Assembly: GCA_024330265.1 (NCBI GenBank)
Contig: JANDLT010000038.1
Location: 1-50,912, forward strand
DNA from: Pyrinomonadaceae bacterium MAG19_C2-C3
GTDB taxonomy: Bacteria > Acidobacteriota > Blastocatellia > Pyrinomonadales > Pyrinomonadaceae
Length of the DNA: 50,912 bases
Direction of reading: 5' to 3'
Made by a program: the position numbers and the translations under genes. Of this stretch, positions 45,344 through 50,912 are shown piece by piece. Numbering within the stretch: position 1 is the first letter of the stretch; every line of letters starts with the position of its first letter. Below the pieces are notes generated by a model, which was given only the letters and a program-made list of their open reading frames with translations, did no database searches and had not been told where the DNA came from.

Positions 45344-45744
45344 ACGCCGTGCTTGACGCTTCGGCGATGATCGCGTTCCTGCGAAAGGAGCCGGGCGCGC
45401 TCATCGTCGCGGGTTATTTACGCGACGTGAATACCCGGTGCATGGCTCATGGCATTAACTTGTGTGAGGTGTACTATGACTTTCATCGCACCGGTGGCGA
45501 GAGCAAAGCGGGCGAGGCAATCAACGACCTTAAAACACTCGGCATCTCCGGGCGCGATGATTTCGACGAAGTGTTTTGGCGCGAGGTCGGCAAGCTGAAA
45601 GCGACGTATCGCAAAGTCTCGCTCGCCGATTGTTGCGGTATCGCTCTGACGAACCGCGTCGGCGGCGAGTTCATCACCTCAGACCATAACGAGCTAGACC
45701 CGCTCGCCGCGCTCGGCGTATGTCCGATTGTCTTTATCCGGTAA
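45340..45744 (+). CDS. VapC-like PIN toxin 2
   Basis: A 134-residue PIN-domain protein of normal toxin length. The carboxylate residues are visible in AVLDASAMIAFLRKEPGA, NLCEVYYDF and the later LADCCGIALTNRVGGEFITS with HNELD near the end. It overlaps the antitoxin by 4 bases. The reading frame is complete and the catalytic residues are intact, in contrast to the third PIN gene downstream. It would be expected to cleave RNA when released from its antitoxin. Confidence 0.9.
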   Translation: MNAVLDASAMIAFLRKEPGALIVAGYLRDVNTRCMAHGINLCEVYYDFHRTGGESKAGEAINDLKTLGISGRDDFDEVFWREVGKLKATYRKVSLADCCGIALTNRVGGEFITSDHNELDPLAALGVCPIVFIR

Positions 45745-45809
45745 GCAAGGAACAAGTCTTACGAAGGAGCGTCGCAAACGTATTCTTAATCATGTAAGGA
45801 ACAAGATAT

Positions 45810-46052
45810 ATGGCGACAAACATCGAACAAACTTTGATCGAGAAAGTTCGCGCCCTTCCGCCTGAAAAGCAGCGCGAACTGTTAAACATCGTCGAAGATT
45901 TAACGCAACCTTCCGCTCCGGCACGGATGACGATTTGGGATGAGGTTGACGAGATTACAAAGGACGTGCCGCCGGAAGCGTGGGACGAGTTGCCGACGGA
46001 CGGCTCCGTGAATGTTGACCACTACCTTTACGGAGCACCGAAGCGACAGTGA
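45810..46052 (+). CDS. Antitoxin of PIN pair 3 (DUF2281-like)
   Basis: An 80-residue protein. Its start IEQTLIEKVRALPPEKQREL resembles DUF2281-type antitoxins, with a polar tail (WDEVDEITKDVPPEAWDELP). AAGGAACAAG lies upstream of the ATG at 45810. It overlaps the following PIN gene by 4 bases. The toxin partner carries a frameshift, so this antitoxin may no longer be needed or may protect against a related toxin. Confidence 0.8.
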   Translation: MATNIEQTLIEKVRALPPEKQRELLNIVEDLTQPSAPARMTIWDEVDEITKDVPPEAWDELPTDGSVNVDHYLYGAPKRQ

Positions 46053-46454
46053 GAAGCGTTTTCGTGGACACCAATTACTTGGTCGCACTGACGAATCCTA
46101 AAGACCAGTGGCACGCGAGAGCGCGTGAGGTTCAGCGTGAAATCGGAATCGTGCGACTTATCACCACCGAGTTTGTTTTGACGGAGGTTCTCAACTATTT
46201 CGCCGTGAGCCGTCTTGAGTTACGACGCGCCGCCCGGCTCGTCCATAAGTTCGAGAACAATCCGAACGTCGAAGTCATTGAATGTACACATGAAGCCTTC
46301 GCATCCGGTCTCGCGCTCTACGAAGCGCGACTCGATATAGAGCTACAGCTTGACCGATTGCGTTTCGATGAACGTCATGCAGGATCACGGAGCGCGTGAC
46401 GTACTGACGCACGACCATCATTTCGAGCAGGAAGGTTTCAACGTGTTGCTGTGA
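46049..46454 (+). pseudogene. VapC-like PIN toxin 3, frameshifted
   Basis: The first frame begins MRSVFVDTNYLVALTNPKDQ, a proper PIN start, and keeps FVLTEVLNYFA. At about 46338 it slips: reading in the +1 frame from there gives YSLTDCVSMNVMQDHGARDV and THDHHFEQEGFNVLL before a TGA at 46452-46454, which is the expected PIN C-terminus. Removing one T from GATATAG restores DKSYSLTDC. Uncorrected, the frame ends at 46399 with a scrambled tail, lacking the last catalytic Asp. It may be inactivated, or the sequence may carry an error. Confidence 0.85.
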
Positions 46455-46470
46455 CGTTAACGAGGTTTCC

Positions 46471-46845
46471 ATGACGACAAAGTATCCACCGACGATTGAC
46501 GCCGAAGCCGTCGAAGCTACGGAAGACGCGACCACACCGACAAATCAACGCGCCAAAAATGAAGCGGCAATCCGGTTGCTCGATTCATGGGGTGAGCCGA
46601 CCACGCGAGAGGATGAAGCGGAGCAACGCGAAACGTGGGACTACCTTAAACGTGTGCTTGGGGGAAGATTGTTTGACGTACTGAAGATTGTCCTCACTTT
46701 AGTAGCCGCCATCGTAACTACTCAGCCGTCTTCAGACGGCTTTCCCGAAGGGCGCATAGACCAGCCGTTTGACGGCTGGAGAGCGAGGTTAATAAATTGG
46801 CAAGGGCGTTTTAACGTCCTTCTTTCATCCGGCTTCAGCCACTAA
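46471..46845 (+). CDS. Small protein whose 3' end reads into a repeat
   Basis: A 124-residue frame. Residues 1-70 are acidic and plausible (TNQRAKNEAAIRLLDSWGEP, EQRETWDYLKRVLGG), with a short hydrophobic patch (LFDVLKIVLTLVAAIVT) that may be a membrane anchor. From about residue 83 onward the codons lie inside the multi-hairpin island starting at 46720, so the C-terminus is probably repeat sequence, not an original part of the gene. No family is recognised. It follows the third PIN gene after 16 bp and may have been a cassette partner. Confidence 0.5.
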   Translation: MTTKYPPTIDAEAVEATEDATTPTNQRAKNEAAIRLLDSWGEPTTREDEAEQRETWDYLKRVLGGRLFDVLKIVLTLVAAIVTTQPSSDGFPEGRIDQPFDGWRARLINWQGRFNVLLSSGFSH

Positions 46846-46930
46846 CCCCGAACGGCTCAAGCCTCATGCAAAAGCCCATTAGAAACGGGCTGGTTAAATT
46901 GTTTGGCAATCGTCTTAAAGCAGTACCGAA
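46720..46930. repeat. Multi-hairpin island, copy B
   Basis: Hairpins include AGCCGTCTTCAGACGGCT, CCAGCCGTTTGACGGCTGG, AGGGCGTTTTAACGTCCTT and GCCCATTAGAAACGGGC. 46751-46779 is the exact reverse complement of 4297-4325, and 46803-46823 of 4254-4274. The order of shared modules is reversed relative to copy A, as expected for an inverted copy. Nothing else is visible between here and the propeller gene at 47107 apart from a plausible leader. Confidence 0.8.
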
Positions 46931-47106
46931 ACATTCGCGTCCTCACGGCGGCTGAACCGGTCGCCGAAGTTTCACCGTCAGGCGCGAGTCACCGATTTCA
47001 CCTCTTTTGCCGACATATTCTTTGATATGACCGCCGTGTAACCTCGCGTCCGAAAATCCGGTCAGTGAAGTTTAACGCCCTGCTTCTTTTACAGATGGAG
47101 AACAAG

Positions 47107-50100
47107 ATGCCTCATTCAGTCGCTTCTCGACGCAAATTCAATCTGCTCAAAGTTGGTATTTACATTCGGTGCGAACGGCAAGCACGCAAAACACTGCTCC
47201 GCCGACGTGGATGGTTGAAGTGGCGGTTAGGAAAATTATTAACGATGGTTCTTTTATCGTGTATGGCGGGTGCGCTGACCTCTTGGGCGAACGGACAAAC
47301 ACGTCTTGTCAGCCTCAACCGTGCGGGAACGAGCGGCGGTAATTCTGATTCTGATTTTTCAGCCATCAGTGCAGACGGACGATTCATTACTTTCGGTAGC
47401 GATGCCAGCGACCTCGTGGAGAACGATACGAATAATACGTGGGACATATTTGTACGCGACATGCAAACGGGTGTGACTACACTTGTTAGTGTCAACAACA
47501 CGAATACTGGTAGCGGCAATGAAGAATCTCAAGACCCATCAATCAGTGCTGATGGACGATTCATCGCTTTTGAAAGTTATGCTAGCGACCTCGTGGCGAA
47601 TGACACTGACTATAAGAATGTATTCGTGCGCGACATGCTAACGGGTGTAACTACACTTGTCAGTGTTAATAACATAGGTGCTGGCGGCGACCATCAATCT
47701 TTCAATGCCTCAATCAGTGCGGACGGAAGATTCATTGCCTTTAGTAGCTTCGCCAGCAACCTCGTGGCAGATGATAGCAATTATGCAAAGGACGTATTCG
47801 TGCGCGATATGCAAACGGGTGTAACTAAGCTGGTCAGCGTTAACAACGCAGGTACGGGCGGCAATTACTACTCTTTTAATGCATCAATCAATGCTGATGG
47901 ACGATTCGTTGCTTTTAGCAGTGATGCCAGCGACCTCGTAGCAAACGATACGAACGGAGTAGCTGACGTATTTATACGCGACGTGCAAACAGGTGTGACT
48001 ACGCTTGTCAGCATCGACAGCAAAAGGAGTGACATCGGCAATTCCGACTCTCGCGCCCCATCAATCAGTGCTGACGGACGATTTATCGCTTTCTATAGCA
48101 ATGCTAGTAATCTCGTGGCGAATGACATTAACCATGCGACCGATATATTTGTACGTGACATGCAAACGGGTGTGACTGCGCTTGTCAGCGTCAATAACAT
48201 GAATACTGGAGGCAATGACCGCTCTCATGTTCCCTCAATCAGTGCGGATGGGCGATTCGTTGCTTTTAGCAGCTTTGCCAGCAATCTCGTGGCGAATGAT
48301 ATTAACAACACAAAGGATGTATTCGTGCGTGATATGCAGACAGGTATGATTACACTCGTTAGTATCAACAACACGAATACCGGCAGTGGCAATAATTTCT
48401 CTAATACTCCCGCAATTAGTGCTAATGGGCGAATCATCACTTTTTATAGTGATGCCAATGACCTCACAGCGAATGACACTAACGATTCGCGGGACGTATT
48501 TGTGCGTGGTATTGCTAATCAACCAAGTTGCACTCTCCCACGCATCTTAAACCAACCACGCGGCGCAACCGTTCTCAATAACCAAAGTGCCACGCTCAAA
48601 GTCAAAGCCGACAACTCGCCGACCTTTCAATGGTACAAAGGCAATAGCGGCGACACATCGCAAAAAATCGATGGCGCGACAAGCGATTCCTTAACCATCA
48701 ATTCCGTCGCCGCCAACTCACGCACAAACTACTGGGTGCGAGTCACGAACAGTTGCGGCACGACGAACAGCCAGACGATGACGGTGGTGGCGATTGATAA
48801 GTTGCCGTTGATTTTCGTGCCGGGTGCGGGTGGAAGTTACCTTGCACTGAAAGGAGATGCTGGCAACGTGTTTCCCAATCTCTTAAGGGATTACGTTCTA
48901 TTTAAGCCATTAAGCCTCGCTCCTGAAGACGCTCCGTTTCCTGAAATCGTTGCGCCCGACGTTATTCGTAATGACTCTTACGCTGGCGGCGACGTTTATG
49001 AAACGATGCTAAATACTTTGGTACGCGACGGCAATTATAAGGAACACAAACGTAGCGATGCGGTTAGACCTACGCTTTTTGTTTTTCCATACGACTGGCG
49101 ATTAGATATTGCGACGAATGCAGGGAAGTTAGACGCTTTTGTGCGTAGCACGATTCTTCCCTTTTATCCCGAAGCCGACTACCCGGAAATCAAAGCCAAC
49201 GTGCTGGCGCACAGCATGGGCGGACTGCTTTCGCGCCGTTACATACTTGATTATCCGAATACTCACAAAGTCGGCAAGCTCATCACTATCGGTTCGCCTT
49301 TTCTCGGCGCACCGAAAGCGATAAACGTACTTGAAACCGGACGGTTCTTAGAATTAGGCGCATTGCTAAGAGCAGGGCAAGTGCAACGTATCATTGACCA
49401 AAGAATCAAAAGTCTCGGTTTGTTCTTTCCCGGTCTTCACCAACTTATTCCTTCACGCAAATACTCCGATTTAAGCGTCTCGCCATTCGTTGAAGATGGT
49501 TGGGATATTGACGGAGACGGCAAATCGAAAGAGACATACAACAGCGACAACTTGAAGGCGATGCTTGACAAAAGGTATCGCAGTTTGCCGGGCAAAAACG
49601 CTTTCGATTTTCACGATAGAAGCGGACAGGAAGATTGGTCAAAAGACGAACCGAATGTGCAGTATTATCACATCATCGGCATTCGTCACGGCGCAGACAC
49701 AATCGAACAGGTTATCGCCAAGCGCGGAGTGGTGCATTGTCGCGTCGGTATATCAATTCCGTGCAAACATGATGACTACTTCGACTTAAAAATGGGCTTA
49801 GGTGATGGTACTGTTCCACACAGAAGTGCTTACAGACGCTCTGGAAGCAAAAACCTAAATGCGCCTACGGCAAAAACAATTCTTTTCGCTTCTCAATCGG
49901 CTGATAAGAACGAGAATGATTTGTTTAGTCACGGCGGGATGTTTAGAAACTACAATATCTTCCGCGAAGTCATGAAAGCCATATCCGAACCTAACCTTCA
50001 ATCAAATCTTTCCAAGAGCGACGAGATACGGACGCTAGAAGACGAGCCGGAGTTACCAGCCGCACAACCGTCTTACTACTTCAAACTATTTGGCACATCA

Positions 50101-50760
50101 AGCGTCACCATTGCCGATGCCTTCGGCAATAACACTGAACCATTCACCGGAAACTCAACGGAAGAATCACCGAACGTCACGCTTTACCCGCTCGCCGAAA
50201 AAGCGTTGCTGACCGTCGCACCGATAGACCAAACTTTCTTCTTCACCTTCACCACAGGCGATGAACCCCTTGCGCTTGACTTGACGAAGGGAACGAGCGT
50301 GGAAACGGCGCAAGCCGTTCGTTATCTCGACTTGAACTTGCCCGCTAATACGAAAGTCAAACTCGAACTCTCACCGTCCGGCATCGGCGCGTTGCAGTAT
50401 GATGGCGATGGAGACGGGACGTTTGAAAGCACCGTGCAGCCGACGGCTTCCGTGTCGGGCAATGCCGCGCAGGATACGCAAGCACCGACTATCGGCGTTA
50501 ATGAAGTTCCGCGTGCGGCGACGCGGCGCGTGACCATCACGGCGACGGATGAAGGCGCGGGTGTGCGGTCTGTGTTCTACTCGTTGGACGGCACTAACTT
50601 TCAGCCGTACAACGGAGCATTTGAAATCAACCCGACGCAGACCACAACCGTTTATGCTTTCGCCGAAGACAACGTGGCGAACCGTTCGAGCCTTGTGACT
50701 TACAGTGTGAAGAAGCGGCGCAAAGGACGGGTACGCAGAGGTTCACGCGACGGGTTTTGA
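47107..50760 (+). CDS. Secreted seven-bladed propeller, Ig and LCAT-like lipase protein
   Basis: A 1217-residue secreted protein. After a long basic leader and a hydrophobic segment (MVLLSCMAGALTSWANG), seven TolB-type units of about 57-59 residues follow, each with variants of ISADGRFIAF and DVFVRDMQTGVTTLVSVNN, enough for one closed propeller. An Ig-like domain (QPRGATVLNNQSATLKVKAD) follows. A lipase domain then shows LIFVPGAGGSYL, nucleophile elbow AHSMGG, and GDGTVPHRSAYR with HGGMF, all typical of the LCAT/PDAT acyltransferase family. A C-terminal Ig-like domain and a basic tail end it. GGAG precedes the ATG at 47107. Lipid substrate is unknown. Confidence 0.88.
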   Translation: MPHSVASRRKFNLLKVGIYIRCERQARKTLLRRRGWLKWRLGKLLTMVLLSCMAGALTSWANGQTRLVSLNRAGTSGGNSDSDFSAISADGRFITFGSDASDLVENDTNNTWDIFVRDMQTGVTTLVSVNNTNTGSGNEESQDPSISADGRFIAFESYASDLVANDTDYKNVFVRDMLTGVTTLVSVNNIGAGGDHQSFNASISADGRFIAFSSFASNLVADDSNYAKDVFVRDMQTGVTKLVSVNNAGTGGNYYSFNASINADGRFVAFSSDASDLVANDTNGVADVFIRDVQTGVTTLVSIDSKRSDIGNSDSRAPSISADGRFIAFYSNASNLVANDINHATDIFVRDMQTGVTALVSVNNMNTGGNDRSHVPSISADGRFVAFSSFASNLVANDINNTKDVFVRDMQTGMITLVSINNTNTGSGNNFSNTPAISANGRIITFYSDANDLTANDTNDSRDVFVRGIANQPSCTLPRILNQPRGATVLNNQSATLKVKADNSPTFQWYKGNSGDTSQKIDGATSDSLTINSVAANSRTNYWVRVTNSCGTTNSQTMTVVAIDKLPLIFVPGAGGSYLALKGDAGNVFPNLLRDYVLFKPLSLAPEDAPFPEIVAPDVIRNDSYAGGDVYETMLNTLVRDGNYKEHKRSDAVRPTLFVFPYDWRLDIATNAGKLDAFVRSTILPFYPEADYPEIKANVLAHSMGGLLSRRYILDYPNTHKVGKLITIGSPFLGAPKAINVLETGRFLELGALLRAGQVQRIIDQRIKSLGLFFPGLHQLIPSRKYSDLSVSPFVEDGWDIDGDGKSKETYNSDNLKAMLDKRYRSLPGKNAFDFHDRSGQEDWSKDEPNVQYYHIIGIRHGADTIEQVIAKRGVVHCRVGISIPCKHDDYFDLKMGLGDGTVPHRSAYRRSGSKNLNAPTAKTILFASQSADKNENDLFSHGGMFRNYNIFREVMKAISEPNLQSNLSKSDEIRTLEDEPELPAAQPSYYFKLFGTSSVTIADAFGNNTEPFTGNSTEESPNVTLYPLAEKALLTVAPIDQTFFFTFTTGDEPLALDLTKGTSVETAQAVRYLDLNLPANTKVKLELSPSGIGALQYDGDGDGTFESTVQPTASVSGNAAQDTQAPTIGVNEVPRAATRRVTITATDEGAGVRSVFYSLDGTNFQPYNGAFEINPTQTTTVYAFAEDNVANRSSLVTYSVKKRRKGRVRRGSRDGF

Positions 50761-50798
50761 CGATTGTTATACCGACTTGCAATACAAAATGAGAAACG

Positions 50799-50912
50799 AA
50801 TGTTTAGAGGCGGGGGGGGGCCGGCCGGGTGCCGGGCAGGTGGCGGCGGGGGGGCAGGCCCCCCGCACAAAAAAGGGAGGTTGTGGAAGTGGGGTTTTTT
50901 TAGAGGGAGGCC
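50799..50912. other. Degraded contig end inside a repeat
   Basis: From TGTTTAGAGGCGGG (50802-50815) onward the sequence collapses into long G and C runs that do not resemble the rest of the window. The same 14 bases open the inverted repeat at 30241. The likely reading is a contig that runs into a dispersed repeat, with poor base calls after it. No feature should be called here. Confidence 0.8.

Noticed and set aside
47320..48510. Possible CRISPR-like regular DNA repeats
   Set aside because: The about 175-bp periodicity is the seven protein repeats of the propeller; spacers vary as codons and there are no cas genes.

Overview
This window is about 51 kb of single-copy bacterial chromosome, with no rRNA genes, CRISPR array, prophage or plasmid functions. 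The best lineage guess is an Acidobacteriota-type bacterium. That is inference from the mix of duplicated ECF sigma/anti-sigma modules, large secreted DUF11/SdrD-type proteins, WD40-like (PD40) lipoproteins, GH31 glucosidase and G+C-rich codon use, and no marker gene here settles it. The right end breaks down into homopolymer-rich sequence inside a dispersed repeat, so the window probably ends at a contig edge.

Left third (1-24 kb): a receiver-only response regulator, a SAM methyltransferase, an exported GH31 glucosidase, and an ECF sigma / double zf-HC2 anti-sigma / membrane-protein module on the minus strand. Plus-strand housekeeping genes follow: an LPG-synthase/flippase-like membrane protein, nrdR, lon, a LysM lytic transglycosylase and comM. 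A second ECF/anti-sigma module with two exported DUF4097-like proteins comes next, then dcd, and on the minus strand cysK, a coiled-coil protein, an FrnE/DsbA-type oxidoreductase and a secreted hypothetical protein.

Middle (23.3-40.4 kb): a coherent and apparently undescribed surface-protein locus. A soluble PAS histidine kinase and an NtrC-type sigma54 activator are followed by a degenerate receiver protein, two secreted DUF11-type proteins, a roughly 2000-residue DUF11/SdrD protein ending in a predicted outer-membrane beta barrel, and a roughly 1190-residue secreted beta-helix protein. Two promoters in this locus share the same architecture: paired TGACA-n5-TGTCA palindromes, 119-121 bp to a sigma54 -24/-12 element, and an identical 11-mer 37-38 bp upstream of it. 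The activator therefore probably drives its own downstream genes.

Right third (40.4-50.9 kb): nadE follows a tRNA-Ile(CAU) gene split in its anticodon loop by a group I intron (42205-42846). The P3, P4, P6, P7 and P9 helices can be paired by eye, and the intron carries an HNH endonuclease gene in the antisense orientation. This is the most striking single element. After it come a PD40 lipoprotein, three consecutive PIN-domain toxin/antitoxin-type cassettes (the last with a +1 frameshift), and a secreted seven-bladed propeller / Ig / LCAT-like lipase protein.

The intergenic spaces are unusually rich in non-coding repeats. There are two multi-hairpin islands sharing a 29-bp identity, a third island with about 50-bp inverted ends, three members of a CCACGAA-type inverted repeat, a repeat shared with the contig end, and several heptad repeats arranged as inverted arms, reminiscent of cyanobacterial STRRs.
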